Positions 1 through 8,038 of a DNA stretch of 64,000 nt are shown in pieces. How positions within the stretch are numbered: position 1 is the first letter of the stretch; every line of letters starts with the position of its first letter. The stretch spans positions 2,149,574 to 2,213,573 of the forward strand of contig NZ_CP025803.1 in the NCBI RefSeq assembly GCF_003352065.1, written 5' to 3'. The notes under the pieces are model-generated. The model worked only from the letters and a program-made list of their open reading frames with translations, was not told where the DNA came from and did no database searches. The position numbers and the translations under genes were made by a program. The stretch is from Sulfitobacter sp. SK011. Lineage in GTDB: Bacteria; Pseudomonadota; Alphaproteobacteria; Rhodobacterales; Rhodobacteraceae.

Positions 1-34
1 TTGTTTTTGTGTGTTTAAATACGACGCACACCGC

Positions 35-62
35 TTGACGTGGCAAACCGCATGTTTATAAC
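35..62 (+). promoter_or_regulatory. Probable sigma-70 promoter of rplM-rpsI
   Basis: TTGACG at 35-40 and TATAAC at 57-62 are separated by 16 bases, close to the sigma-70 consensus. They sit about 65 bases before the rplM start, which leaves a leader of roughly 55 bases. No other hexamer pair of this quality was seen before rplM. Function is inferred from the match and the position. Confidence 0.7.
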
Positions 63-85
63 CCGCCCATCACATGAAGGCATCG

Positions 86-117
86 CCCGTTTGGCCGTGC
101 TTTTACCATCAAACGGG
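86..117 (+). promoter_or_regulatory. Hairpin in the rplM leader
   Basis: CCCGTTTG at 86-93 and CAAACGGG at 110-117 form a perfect 8-bp stem with a 16-base loop, between the predicted transcription start (near 69) and the rplM ATG at 126. The 3' arm includes the GGG that is the only purine-rich stretch at Shine-Dalgarno distance, so the stem could limit ribosome access. Autogenous control by L13 is known in other bacteria; applying it here is inference. Confidence 0.45.
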
Positions 118-125
118 AAATTCCG

Positions 126-587
126 ATGAAAACCTTTTCTGCAACACCGGCAGACATCGACAAGACATGGATCATCATCGACGCCGAAGGCGTTGTTTTG
201 GGCCGTCTTGCGTCGATCATTGCCACGCGCCTGCGCGGCAAGCACAAGCCGTCATTCACCCCTCACATGGATTGCGGCGACAACGTCATCGTCATCAATG
301 CCGAGAAAATCCAGATGACCGGCAAGAAGCGCGAAGAAAACTTCTATTGGCACACCGGCCATCCCGGCGGGATCAAGCAGCGCACCAAGGCACAGATCCT
401 GGAAGGCGCGCACCCCGAGCGGATCGTGACCCAAGCCGTCAAGCGCATGTTGCCCGGCAACCGCTTGTCACGCCAGATCATGACCAACCTGCGCGTCTAT
501 GCAGGCACTGAGCACGGCCACGAGGCGCAAAGCCCTGTCGTTCTGGATGTGAAATCAATGAACTCTAAAAACACGCGGAGTGCATGA
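126..587 (+). CDS. rplM: 50S ribosomal protein L13
   Basis: The 153-residue product reads as a full-length uL13. It opens with a [14 protein letters not shown]-type N-terminus, followed by the VLGRLAS segment and the [16 protein letters not shown] region typical of the family, with the alphaproteobacterial C-terminal extension. L13 is an early-assembly protein of the large subunit that binds 23S rRNA. The ATG at 126 follows a promoter and a leader hairpin. The stop codon overlaps the rpsI start in an ATGA arrangement, so the two genes form the usual L13-S9 operon with translational coupling. Confidence 0.97.
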   Translation: MKTFSATPADIDKTWIIIDAEGVVLGRLASIIATRLRGKHKPSFTPHMDCGDNVIVINAEKIQMTGKKREENFYWHTGHPGGIKQRTKAQILEGAHPERIVTQAVKRMLPGNRLSRQIMTNLRVYAGTEHGHEAQSPVVLDVKSMNSKNTRSA

Positions 588-1078
588 GCATGGCTGACGA
601 AATCAACACACTCGAAGACCTGGCCGAAGTTGCAGGCGTTGCCGCAGCTCCAGAGGTTGAATTGCCCCCCCGCGAGCCCGTCCGTGACGAGCTGGGCCGG
701 GCTTATGCCACAGGCAAGCGTAAAGATGCGGTTGCCCGCGTCTGGATCAAGCCGGGTTCCGGCAAGGTCACCGTCAACGGCAAGCCGCAGAACGAATATT
801 TTGCACGCCCTGTTTTGCAGATGATCTTGGCACAGCCTTTCTCGATCACCGACCGGGTTGACCAGTTCGACGTGGTTGCCACAGTCAAAGGTGGCGGTCT
901 GTCCGGTCAGGCCGGTGCGGTTAAGCATGGCGTGTCCAAAGCATTGCAGCTTTATGAACCCGCTTTGCGCGGTGCCCTGAAAGCAGCAGGCTTCCTCACA
1001 CGCGACAGCCGCGTGGTGGAACGTAAGAAATATGGTAAGGCCAAGGCGCGTAAGAGCTTCCAGTTCTCCAAGCGTTAA
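584..1078 (+). CDS. rpsI: 30S ribosomal protein S9
   Basis: The product is 164 residues. After an acidic N-terminal extension of about 35 residues, common in alphaproteobacterial S9, comes the core [14 protein letters not shown] motif and the [10 protein letters not shown] segment. It ends in the basic tail [10 protein letters not shown], which reaches towards the decoding site in uS9 proteins. The ATG at 584 overlaps the rplM stop. An in-frame ATG at 590 (MADEIN) is an equally plausible start. A hairpin with a T-run follows directly and closes the operon. Confidence 0.97.
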   Translation: MSMADEINTLEDLAEVAGVAAAPEVELPPREPVRDELGRAYATGKRKDAVARVWIKPGSGKVTVNGKPQNEYFARPVLQMILAQPFSITDRVDQFDVVATVKGGGLSGQAGAVKHGVSKALQLYEPALRGALKAAGFLTRDSRVVERKKYGKAKARKSFQFSKR

Positions 1079-1101
1079 GTTTACCTACGATTATTGCAAA
1101 G

Positions 1102-1132
1102 AAGGCCGCCTCTGTTTGGGGTGGCCTTTTTT
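1102..1132 (+). terminator. Rho-independent terminator of rplM-rpsI
   Basis: AAGGCCGCC at 1102-1110 pairs with GGTGGCCTT at 1120-1128 (one G-U pair). The stem runs straight into a T-tract, 24 bases after the rpsI stop. Confidence 0.85.
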
Positions 1133-1163
1133 ATGTCGACGCGCTGACGCGCGCCGACCGGAA

Positions 1164-1231
1164 TGGGGGCGCTGCCCCCAAACCCCCGCGGTATTTTTGA
1201 AAAGGGTGAAGAGGCTGGGGGTTTTCAAAAA
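1164..1231. repeat. Palindromic intergenic element, Rhodobacterales type
   Basis: TGGGGGC-GCT-GCCCCCA (1164-1180) is a 7-bp hairpin. It is followed by CCCCC, a GGTATTTTTG core, and a perfect 10-bp inverted pair, TTTTTGAAAA (1194-1203) with TTTTCAAAAA (1222-1231). From memory, the GGGGGCxCTGCCCCC...GGTATTTTTGAAAA pattern recurs between genes in many roseobacter genomes, so I read it as a dispersed repeat. A shortened relative lies in front of hemB. Confidence 0.55.
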
Positions 1232-1276
1232 CAGCAGCGATATTATGTGAAGCGATGACACGCTTAGGAAACAAAG

Positions 1277-2293
1277 ATGAAGTACTCCGTTCTTGACCTG
1301 GCCCCGATCCCTGACGGGTCAGAGGCAGCGCAGGCCATTCGAAATACAGTTGATTTGGCCAAGAGCGCCGAAGGCTGGGGCTATCACCGGTATTGGATGG
1401 CAGAGCATCACAACATGCCCGGCATCGCCTCGGCGGCAACATCGGTGCTGATTGGCCATGTGGCAGGCCAGACCCAAAGGATGCGCATCGGGGCGGGTGG
1501 GATCATGCTGCCCAATCATGCGCCCCTGGCCATTGCAGAGCAATTTGGCACATTGGCGGCGATCCACGGCAACCGGATTGATCTGGGGCTGGGCCGCGCG
1601 CCGGGTGGCGATGAGGCGGTCTATCACGCCTTGCGACGGGGCGGTGATGACTTCCCGGGAGCTGTAACCGAATTGAGGGGCTATCTTGGCGATCCGCGCC
1701 CCGGTGCCCCGGTGCGCGCGATACCGGGCGAGGGCAGCCATGTGCCGATCTGGATTCTTGGGTCATCGCTTTATGGCGCGCAACTGGCGGCACATTTTGG
1801 TCTGCCCTATGCCTTTGCATCGCATTTTGCGCCGGACGCGCTGGAAGAGGCGCTTTATCTTTATCGGAGGGACTTCAAACCGGCGACACCGGAGGCCAAG
1901 CCCTATTTCATGTTGGCGGCCAATGTCTTTGCCGCTGATACAGATGCGGAAGGCGCGTATCTGCGCACCTCAATGCAACAGGCGTTTGCGCGCATGCGGA
2001 CCGGCAAACGGGGCAAACTGCCGGGACCTGTTGAGGATATTGACGCAGAGATTGGCACCCCTGTTCGGCGCGCCGTAGACCAGATGCTGCGGGTTTCGGC
2101 CGTTGGATCGGCAGAGACGGTTAAGCGGCAATTGGCTGAGATGATCCAGTCCTATCAGCCGGATGAGATTATTCTGACCGGGCAGATACATGATCATGAC
2201 GCGCGGCTCAGGTCGTTTGAAATTGCGGCTGGTGTGATGGCGGATTTGACAGGTGATCAGGACGCGCAGTTGGCGAGGGCGGCAAGTCGGTAA
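1277..2293 (+). CDS. LLM class flavin-dependent oxidoreductase (luciferase-like)
   Basis: The 338-residue protein has the bacterial luciferase-like TIM-barrel pattern: [11 protein letters not shown] at the N-terminus, [12 protein letters not shown] near residue 40, the [13 protein letters not shown] strand near residue 75, and [12 protein letters not shown] near residue 105. It matches the MsnO8/YhbW-like subgroup, FMN-using monooxygenases of mostly unknown substrate. The ATG at 1277 follows GGAAACAAAG. The 3' end overlaps the end of the convergent small gene at 2257-2562 by 37 bases. The substrate cannot be told from sequence or context. Confidence 0.9.
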   Translation: MKYSVLDLAPIPDGSEAAQAIRNTVDLAKSAEGWGYHRYWMAEHHNMPGIASAATSVLIGHVAGQTQRMRIGAGGIMLPNHAPLAIAEQFGTLAAIHGNRIDLGLGRAPGGDEAVYHALRRGGDDFPGAVTELRGYLGDPRPGAPVRAIPGEGSHVPIWILGSSLYGAQLAAHFGLPYAFASHFAPDALEEALYLYRRDFKPATPEAKPYFMLAANVFAADTDAEGAYLRTSMQQAFARMRTGKRGKLPGPVEDIDAEIGTPVRRAVDQMLRVSAVGSAETVKRQLAEMIQSYQPDEIILTGQIHDHDARLRSFEIAAGVMADLTGDQDAQLARAASR

Positions 2294-2562
2294 TAGGTGC
2301 GGCTGCTTTCAGCCTTTCGCACGTCGATACAGGTTTCGTCGATCAGCCATTGCGCCATCGCAAATGACTGGGCCCGCACAGCGATGTTTGAGCCGTCTGG
2401 CAGAGCGACGACCGCACGCACATCAAAACGCAGCTCATCCGAGGTATCGAACGTCGACAGAACTTTGCCCGTCGTATAGCCCGCATGCACGTGATGGTCA
2501 GGCGTGCGGTAGATGAAATAGGCAGCGCTTGCGATTGTGAAAACCAATCCAGCAACAATCAA
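2257..2562 (-). CDS. Conserved-looking small single-pass membrane protein
   Basis: The 101-residue product has one hydrophobic N-terminal segment (about residues 2-20), followed by a soluble region with the phrase [20 protein letters not shown] and one Cys (near 79). I do not recognise the family. No in-frame ATG exists after the upstream stop, so translation most likely starts at TTG 2562, preceded by GGGGCA. It lies 55 bases downstream of the TetR gene on the same strand and is probably the last gene of a ppk2-tetR-this unit. Its end overlaps the convergent oxidoreductase. It looks like a periplasm-facing anchored protein, but this is inference. Confidence 0.6.
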   Translation of the reverse strand: MIVAGLVFTIASAAYFIYRTPDHHVHAGYTTGKVLSTFDTSDELRFDVRAVVALPDGSNIAVRAQSFAMAQWLIDETCIDVRKAESSRTYYRLAALANCAS

Positions 2563-2617
2563 TGCGCCCCATTCCTAGGCCGGATATTGCCAACGTTGCG
2601 GCAGCATCCGCACAAAC

Positions 2618-3235
2618 CTATTCATCTGGCCGAACCAGACCGAGCCCCCGCAGATATATCCCGATGCCGCTTTCCAAAAGCTCATCAGCCGGGAACGGCG
2701 ATGCCCGGCCCGGGGAGTTGCGGGCGAAAAGTTCGACCACACCGTGGCTCATTGCCCAGATATGCGCGGAAAACATCGACGCAGGCGGGCGTTTGTCAGC
2801 CGGAATATGTTGGCTGAGGTCGGCGGCGGCCTGTTCCAGCACCCCATTGGCACGGTTGGCAACAGCGGCCAGTTCCGGTGTCCTGTTAACCGAAATGCCA
2901 CTTTCAAACATCGCGATGTAATGGCCGGGGTATTTGCGCGCAAAAGCAAGATAGGCGCGACCCGTCGCTTCAAACGCCTTGAGCGCCGAAGGTTGGCCGG
3001 ATTGGTAGGCAAATTCCATCAGATCGGCAAAAATCTCGTAACCCTGCATCGCACCTTCGGCAATCAGGTCTTCGCGCCCCTCAAAATGCCGGTAAACAGC
3101 CGCCGGGGTCACACCCGCCTGTTTGGCAGCCTCAGAGAGGGTAAAGCCGGTGGGCCCGCGCAACTCAATCAACTCAAGCGCTGCATCAATTAGCGCCTGT
3201 CTGAGATTGCCGTGGTGATAGCCGCGTTTAGGCAT
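2618..3235 (-). CDS. TetR/AcrR family transcriptional regulator (WHG-type C-terminus)
   Basis: The 205-residue protein starts MPKRGYHHGNLRQALIDAA. Its N-terminal HTH (about residues 10-55) has the signature GFTLSEAAKQAGVTPAAVYRHF and KREDL-like wording. The C-terminal part contains WAMSHGVVELFA, matching the WHG-type ligand domain of TetR proteins. The ATG at 3235 was chosen because it begins the usual KRGYHHGNLR motif and overlaps the ppk2 stop by 8 bases; the frame is open further upstream, inside ppk2. Co-transcription with ppk2 suggests a local or stress-related regulon; the ligand is unknown. Confidence 0.88.
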   Translation of the reverse strand: MPKRGYHHGNLRQALIDAALELIELRGPTGFTLSEAAKQAGVTPAAVYRHFEGREDLIAEGAMQGYEIFADLMEFAYQSGQPSALKAFEATGRAYLAFARKYPGHYIAMFESGISVNRTPELAAVANRANGVLEQAAADLSQHIPADKRPPASMFSAHIWAMSHGVVELFARNSPGRASPFPADELLESGIGIYLRGLGLVRPDE

Positions 3236-4097
3236 CCCAGATGTCCGGTCCGCCACAGATCGACGTATCGATTGGCCCGATGGCCTTCTTGTTTTTTTGT
3301 GGGTAATCAAAGGTGTGCAAGATAACCCTAATGGCATTAAGCCGCGCGCGGCGTTTGTCATCGGACCGGATCACTGTCCAGGGGGCATTTTCGGTATGAC
3401 TGCGGGTCAAGGTTTCCTGGATCGCGGTGGTATAGGCATCCCATTTCGTCAGGCCTTTGACGTCGATGCTGCTGAGCTTCCATTGCTTGAGCGGATCACG
3501 TTCGCGCGCCAGCATGCGGCGCAGCTGTTCGGCACGCCCTACGTTCAACCAGAATTTGAAAAGATGGATGCCATCTTCTGCCAACATCGCCTCAAACGGG
3601 TTGACCTGTCTAAAGAAATGCGCCCGTTGGTTGTCAGTGCAAAAGCCAAAAACCGGCTCGACGACGCCGCGGTTATACCAGCTGCGGTCAAACAAGATCA
3701 TTTCACCGGCTGAGGGCAGGTGTTTGATATAGCGCTGAAAATACCATTCACTTTGTTCCGTTTCGGTGGGTTTGGACAAGGCGACGACCCGGGCCGCACG
3801 TGGGTTCAGATGTTCCAGTATCCGGCCAATTGTCCCTCCCTTGCCAGCCGCATCTCGGCCCTCAAACACCATCGCGATACGCGTGCCGCTGTCGCGGACC
3901 CATGACTGCAGTTTGACCAGTTCGATCTGGAGCTTCTTATAGTCTTTTTCGTACCGCTTGCGCGCCAACCGGTCGCTGTGCGGATACGAGGCCGCCAGAA
4001 TATCATTTTTGTCCGCGCCGCGAATGGCATTGCGGATATCTTCCGGGGCATCATTTTCAAAAAACGCGCTGATCGCGCCGTCAAAGGGCAGGTCCAT
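3228..4097 (-). CDS. ppk2: Polyphosphate kinase 2 family protein
   Basis: The 289-residue product is a single-domain PPK2. The P-loop Walker A GRDAAGKGG lies at residues 80-88, and the Walker B/lid stretch MILFDRSWYNRGVVEPV at about 133-149. PPK2 enzymes move phosphate between polyphosphate and nucleotides, usually making GTP or ATP from NDP. The length and one-domain layout fit class I (NDP-phosphorylating). The ATG at 4097 has a strong AGGAGG six bases upstream. The gene overlaps the tetR start by 8 bases, so the two are translationally linked. The preferred nucleotide cannot be read from the sequence. Confidence 0.93.
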   Translation of the reverse strand: MDLPFDGAISAFFENDAPEDIRNAIRGADKNDILAASYPHSDRLARKRYEKDYKKLQIELVKLQSWVRDSGTRIAMVFEGRDAAGKGGTIGRILEHLNPRAARVVALSKPTETEQSEWYFQRYIKHLPSAGEMILFDRSWYNRGVVEPVFGFCTDNQRAHFFRQVNPFEAMLAEDGIHLFKFWLNVGRAEQLRRMLARERDPLKQWKLSSIDVKGLTKWDAYTTAIQETLTRSHTENAPWTVIRSDDKRRARLNAIRVILHTFDYPQKNKKAIGPIDTSICGGPDIWDA

Positions 4098-4148
4098 ATG
4101 GCCTCCTGAAATTCGGTGTCTGATCTTATATATGGGATGTTAAGCCGA

Positions 4149-5108
4149 TTAACGCAAACCCGCACGCGTTGCGGCACGCCCAATGGCGTCGACAACGGTC
4201 TCAGGGTTGGTGTGGTGCGGCATGTGGCCGAGGCCCGGCAATAGTGTCAGTGCACCATTCGGTACGTCGTTTATCAAAACCTCGGCATGAACGGCGGCGG
4301 GCACAATGGTATCCGCATCCCCGTGCAGAATTTCAATCGGCATGGTGAGGGTGCCGTATTGTTTTTTCATTTCAATGATATAGGGTAAAAGCCCGTTGAC
4401 CTGTTGCGCATTGGCGCGGGTTGATGCACGGCGCAGCGTGAGGCCCGAACCGATATGGTCGACATAGCCTTCGGGCGGGTCTTGCGGTGCAAAGATGGAA
4501 CTGACGCTGGCGTCCACAACGCTCTCTGGCAAATAGGCCGTGACCAGAGGGATCAGCACAGCACCGCCAAGCGCCGAACTGGTTGCTGCATAGACCCAGC
4601 CAAGGCTGCCGGGCCAAGGTTCGGATGCGGCAGACACCAGCACCAGCGCCGCGGTATCACTCGGCCGGGCCAAGCCCCATGCCAAGGCCACAGCGCCGCC
4701 ATAAGAGTGGCCCAGAACAACCGGGTTCTTGACGCCGATCTGGTCGGCGGCCCTTTGCAGGATCGCCGCCTGTTCCTGCGGCGTCTCTGACAGGGTGTTC
4801 CAGGCACCAGCGGTGCCGGGCAAACGCCCGGTCCAGCCCATTCCGGGGCGGTCAAAGGTGATGACCCGGTAATGGTCGGTGAGGTGCCCGGTCAGGCCAA
4901 AGGTAAAATCGCGCAGATTGCCGCTCGCCCCATGGATCAGCACCAGATCGGGACCTGTTCCGCTCACATGGACATGCACCGGAACGCCGTCGGTCATGAC
5001 GATCTCGCCAATCGCCGGATATTGTGCCTCTGCGGTGGTCTCGCGCGCATTGGCGCGCCATTGGGTCAGTGCAATCACCGCGATGAAGCATCCGAAAAAC
5101 AAATACAC
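4149..5108 (-). CDS. Alpha/beta hydrolase, membrane-anchored
   Basis: This is an alpha/beta-hydrolase fold: the oxyanion segment LVLIHGASGNLRDF, the nucleophile elbow GHSYGGA (catalytic Ser), an acid in HGDADTIVP, and a late His in PGLGHMPHH. I chose the GTG at 5108, two bases past the metA stop and preceded by GGGGGTTAA. It gives 319 residues beginning [15 protein letters not shown], one membrane anchor. The frame is open to an ATG at 5189 inside metA, which would place a hydrophilic stretch before the anchor. It is probably co-transcribed with metA. The substrate is unknown. Confidence 0.85.
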   Translation of the reverse strand: MYLFFGCFIAVIALTQWRANARETTAEAQYPAIGEIVMTDGVPVHVHVSGTGPDLVLIHGASGNLRDFTFGLTGHLTDHYRVITFDRPGMGWTGRLPGTAGAWNTLSETPQEQAAILQRAADQIGVKNPVVLGHSYGGAVALAWGLARPSDTAALVLVSAASEPWPGSLGWVYAATSSALGGAVLIPLVTAYLPESVVDASVSSIFAPQDPPEGYVDHIGSGLTLRRASTRANAQQVNGLLPYIIEMKKQYGTLTMPIEILHGDADTIVPAAVHAEVLINDVPNGALTLLPGLGHMPHHTNPETVVDAIGRAATRAGLR

Positions 5109-5109
5109 C

Positions 5110-6027
5110 TTAACCCCCAATGCTGGAAATCTCGTAAGGAGTAGATTGATATATCTCGTTGATCCAATTGCCATAAAGCAGATGCGCATGACTGCGCCAC
5201 CGGTTGACTGGCATCAGCGACGGGTCATCGTTTGGATAATAATTGCACGGCACGTTGATCGGCGTTCCAGCCGCAATATCGCGGTCATATTCCTGCTTAA
5301 GCGTGTCCCGGTCATATTCAAAATGATTAAAGACATAGAGCGCGCGGTGGCCCGGATCTTCGATCAGACAAGGGCCAACCTCGTCACTCCCAAGTAACGT
5401 CGTGAGACCGGGTTTCGCGTCCACTTCGGCCTGTTTCATTTCAGTCCAGCGCGATACGGGCATCACACAGTCATCGGAAAAGCCGCGCAAGAACGGCGAT
5501 GACGTCGCCAGGTTCTTGTGACGGAAACAGCCGAAAGCCTTGGCATCCAGCAGATGCTTTTTGATGCCGTGGAAATGATGGATCATCGCCATGCCACCCC
5601 AACAGACCCCAAAGGTGGCGTGCACGTTGGTTTGCGTCCATTCCATCACTTGGGTGAGTTCGTCCCAATAGGTCACTTCTTCGAATGGCATATGTTCGAT
5701 CGGCGCGCCGGTGATGATCAACCCGTCAAATTTCTGGTCCGTGACCTCTTCAAACGGGTGATAAAAGCTTTCCATATGTTTGGCGGCGGTATTGCGGGTC
5801 TGGTGACCGGACATGCGCAACAAGGTCAGTTCGATCTGCAGGGGCGTGGCACCGATCAGACGGGCAAATTGGTTCTCCGTCTGAATTTTCTTGGGCATCA
5901 GGTTCAAAAGCGCAATGCGCAGCGGGCGAATGTCCTGCCGTGCGGCCAGTTCCTCGTCCACCACCATCACGCCTTCGCGCGTCAGCACGTCATAAGCGGG
6001 CAGGGTGGATGGTATCTTGATGGGCAT
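5110..6027 (-). CDS. metA: Homoserine O-acyltransferase MetA (predicted O-acetyltransferase)
   Basis: The 305-residue protein matches the MetA family (PF04204) over its full length. Catalytic Cys142 is in FGVCWGG, and the N-terminal block [21 protein letters not shown] is characteristic. It activates homoserine for methionine synthesis. Residue 111, in [14 protein letters not shown], is Glu. In published work on Bacillus cereus and E. coli MetA, Glu at this position goes with acetyl-CoA and Gly with succinyl-CoA, so O-acetylation is predicted despite the common succinyltransferase label. An unusual leader precedes the gene, and an alpha/beta hydrolase follows after 1 base. Confidence 0.95.
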   Translation of the reverse strand: MPIKIPSTLPAYDVLTREGVMVVDEELAARQDIRPLRIALLNLMPKKIQTENQFARLIGATPLQIELTLLRMSGHQTRNTAAKHMESFYHPFEEVTDQKFDGLIITGAPIEHMPFEEVTYWDELTQVMEWTQTNVHATFGVCWGGMAMIHHFHGIKKHLLDAKAFGCFRHKNLATSSPFLRGFSDDCVMPVSRWTEMKQAEVDAKPGLTTLLGSDEVGPCLIEDPGHRALYVFNHFEYDRDTLKQEYDRDIAAGTPINVPCNYYPNDDPSLMPVNRWRSHAHLLYGNWINEIYQSTPYEISSIGG

Positions 6028-6042
6028 GGGACACTTTCGCTA

Positions 6043-6107
6043 TCTTGGATGCTTTAGATAGACCGCGACATTGACCCTGCCAAGAGGGCGCACATCACGA
6101 AGGGGTC
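6043..6107 (-). promoter_or_regulatory. Structured metA leader, possible SAM-II-type riboswitch
   Basis: Read on the minus strand, GACCC (6107-6103) pairs with GGGTC (6077-6073). TCTTGG (6085-6080), inside that loop, pairs with CCAAGA (6048-6043), giving an H-type pseudoknot just before metA. A competing hairpin CTATCT/AGATAG uses the same 3' bases. A CTAAAGC motif lies at 6057-6051. SAM-II (metA motif) riboswitches in alphaproteobacteria have this topology and a similar CUAAAG element, but the conserved core is only partly matched. Confidence 0.4.
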
Positions 6108-6123
6108 AGGCAGATTGCACAGA

Positions 6124-6984
6124 TCAACCGGCGGCGGGCAAGGTGGTGGCAATCAGGTCAACAAAATCGTCCTCACTGCGCAGCGTGCCGATCTGGTCCG
6201 GGGTGATGGTCACCCCCCATTTTGCCATGGCGGCATAGCGGGGTTGCCGATGGGTCAGGGCCTTTGCATAGGTCCATCGAATGAAAGCATTGGGGTCAAC
6301 ATCATCCTCTGAGCATTTGTTTTCGTTCAGATATTCCTGCCAGACGCGCTCAAGGAATTCAGGTTGATAGGCCATCGGTTTCGGGGCTTTGTCAAAGCGA
6401 CGGATCAGTTCCTGAGTATGCGCATCGTCGCCTTTGATCCAGACCAGCAGGCATTCCTCCGACAGCGCATTCAGCAGGGGATCCTGCGGGTCGCCGGGAT
6501 CAACCCATTCACAGATCGACCCCCCGGTGTCGCAGATAAAGTGGTCATAGCCATAAAGAGTCTGCGCACGGGCCGAGAAATAACCGGTGTCCAGCAACGC
6601 GGAAATTTCGGCCTGTTTGAATAACTCCTGACGTTTGGCATATTCCGCCATTGGCAAACCACCCTTGTCCGGATCGCCGGGTTTGCCCAACCAGGTCGCC
6701 ACTGGGCTGAGGTTTTCGAAGGTGATGTTTGAGCCGATATAGATGCTGTCACTCAAAAGCAGATCACGCAGAAACGGCACTTTCATCGCTTCTGCCTTGG
6801 CATTGTCGGCAATGGTTTCGCCCAGATAGCGGGTGCCGATCCGGTAGTCGATTGAATAGTGAAACCAGTTCTCTGAGCCGCGCAACAGGCCGGAAAGATG
6901 GGTTTTTCCCAATCCCGACATGCCGAACACCAGCACTTTGCGATGGGCGGCATCGCGCCATTCTTGGGCAGAGGAATACAGCAT
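6124..6984 (-). CDS. P-loop ATPase/kinase-like protein of unknown function
   Basis: The 286-residue protein starts with a P-loop module: KVLVFGMSGLGKTHLSGLL with Walker A GMSGLGKT at residues 21-28. A separate ICDTGGS segment (around residue 152) could be the Walker B region. Acidic and aromatic stretches dominate the C-terminal half. I recall close relatives annotated only as ATPase in Rhodobacterales. The substrate and pathway cannot be inferred. It is transcribed in the same direction as metA, ending 96 bases before the metA start, so it may share the transcript or hold the metA promoter inside its 3' end. The ATG at 6984 lies 17 bases after the preceding gene's stop. Confidence 0.75.
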   Translation of the reverse strand: MLYSSAQEWRDAAHRKVLVFGMSGLGKTHLSGLLRGSENWFHYSIDYRIGTRYLGETIADNAKAEAMKVPFLRDLLLSDSIYIGSNITFENLSPVATWLGKPGDPDKGGLPMAEYAKRQELFKQAEISALLDTGYFSARAQTLYGYDHFICDTGGSICEWVDPGDPQDPLLNALSEECLLVWIKGDDAHTQELIRRFDKAPKPMAYQPEFLERVWQEYLNENKCSEDDVDPNAFIRWTYAKALTHRQPRYAAMAKWGVTITPDQIGTLRSEDDFVDLIATTLPAAG

Positions 6985-7001
6985 AAATTCGGGTCCGTTG
7001 A

Positions 7002-7928
7002 TCAGCGTTTACCCTGAGTACCCCAGCCGTGCAGCAGACGCCAGATGCGGCCATCAAGCACCATCAATCCAAGGGCAAGCAGTGCAAAACCGCCAAACGC
7101 CGACGCGCGCAGCGTTTCGTCGCGCACCCATGCCCCAAGAACGATAGCCACGGGTGCGACCAGCAAAGTCACCAACATCAGATTGCCACTGCCCGCCATG
7201 CTCAGCACCCGGTAATAGAGCAGATAAGCAAACGCCGTGGCCGCCAGCGCGTAATAGGCAATCGCCAGCAACGTCGGTGTTTGCAGGTTCAACGTTAGCG
7301 GCCCTTCAATCAGCCATGCAGCGGGCAGCATGATCAAGGTCGCCCCGGTGACCATACCCGCTGCCGCCACCTGCGGCGGCTGATCTGACAGCATTTTGCG
7401 CGCCCAGACGCCCGCCAGCGCATAAGACACGGTGCCCGCGATGACGGCCAGTTGCGCCAGCGACCGAATGTCGAAATTACGCAGGTTTTCCAGACCGATG
7501 GCCGTGGCGACACCTGCAAAGCCCAGCATGACGCCCACGGCCTTGCGGGTTGAAATGCGTTCATCCGCAAAAAAGATCGCCGCGGCCAGCACCCCGAATA
7601 TGGCGGTTGCGGCGTTCAGGATCGAGGTCAGACCGCTTTCAATGTGCAATTGCCCCCAGGCCATCAAGCCAAAGGGAATGACGTTGTTCAACAAACCCAT
7701 GCCCAGAAAAGCAGTCCAGACGCGCGGCTCACTCGGCAAGGGCAACCGCATCACCGCAACGGCAATCCAAAGTGCAATCATCGCCCATCCAACGCGGTGC
7801 GCGACCGAGGTCAGCGGCCCGATTTCGTCCAGCGCCACGCGAACGGCCAAAAACGAGGCCCCCCAGAGCAGAGCCAACACCAACATTTCGGTCCATGCGC
7901 GTGAAGATATGGTTTTTTGGATCATCAT
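7002..7928 (-). CDS. DMT superfamily (EamA) transporter
   Basis: The 308-residue protein has about ten hydrophobic segments arranged as two EamA repeats, each carrying the family's small-residue-rich helices (for example ALLWGASFLAVRVALDEIGP at the N-terminus and AIFGVLAAAIFFADERIS before the repeat boundary). EamA proteins export or exchange metabolites such as amino acids across the inner membrane; the substrate is not predictable here. The start is ambiguous between tandem ATGs at 7928 and 7925. The stop is 17 bases before the next minus-strand gene, consistent with one transcript. Confidence 0.9.
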   Translation of the reverse strand: MMIQKTISSRAWTEMLVLALLWGASFLAVRVALDEIGPLTSVAHRVGWAMIALWIAVAVMRLPLPSEPRVWTAFLGMGLLNNVIPFGLMAWGQLHIESGLTSILNAATAIFGVLAAAIFFADERISTRKAVGVMLGFAGVATAIGLENLRNFDIRSLAQLAVIAGTVSYALAGVWARKMLSDQPPQVAAAGMVTGATLIMLPAAWLIEGPLTLNLQTPTLLAIAYYALAATAFAYLLYYRVLSMAGSGNLMLVTLLVAPVAIVLGAWVRDETLRASAFGGFALLALGLMVLDGRIWRLLHGWGTQGKR

Positions 7929-7984
7929 GCCAAAGCACTATCCCAGACCGCACCCGTCGGCGACCCGGTTCATGCGCAAGACAT

Positions 7985-8016
7985 GAAAAAAGCCCGGCGT
8001 TTTTGACACCGGGCTT
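7985..8016 (-). terminator. Rho-independent terminator of the FadL-type porin gene
   Basis: AAGCCCGG (7990-7997) and CCGGGCTT (8009-8016) form an 8-bp stem. On the minus strand the stem is followed by six T residues, 22 bases after the porin stop codon at 8039. Confidence 0.85.
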
Positions 8017-8038
8017 TCTCAGTCAGATTTCGTTTTGA

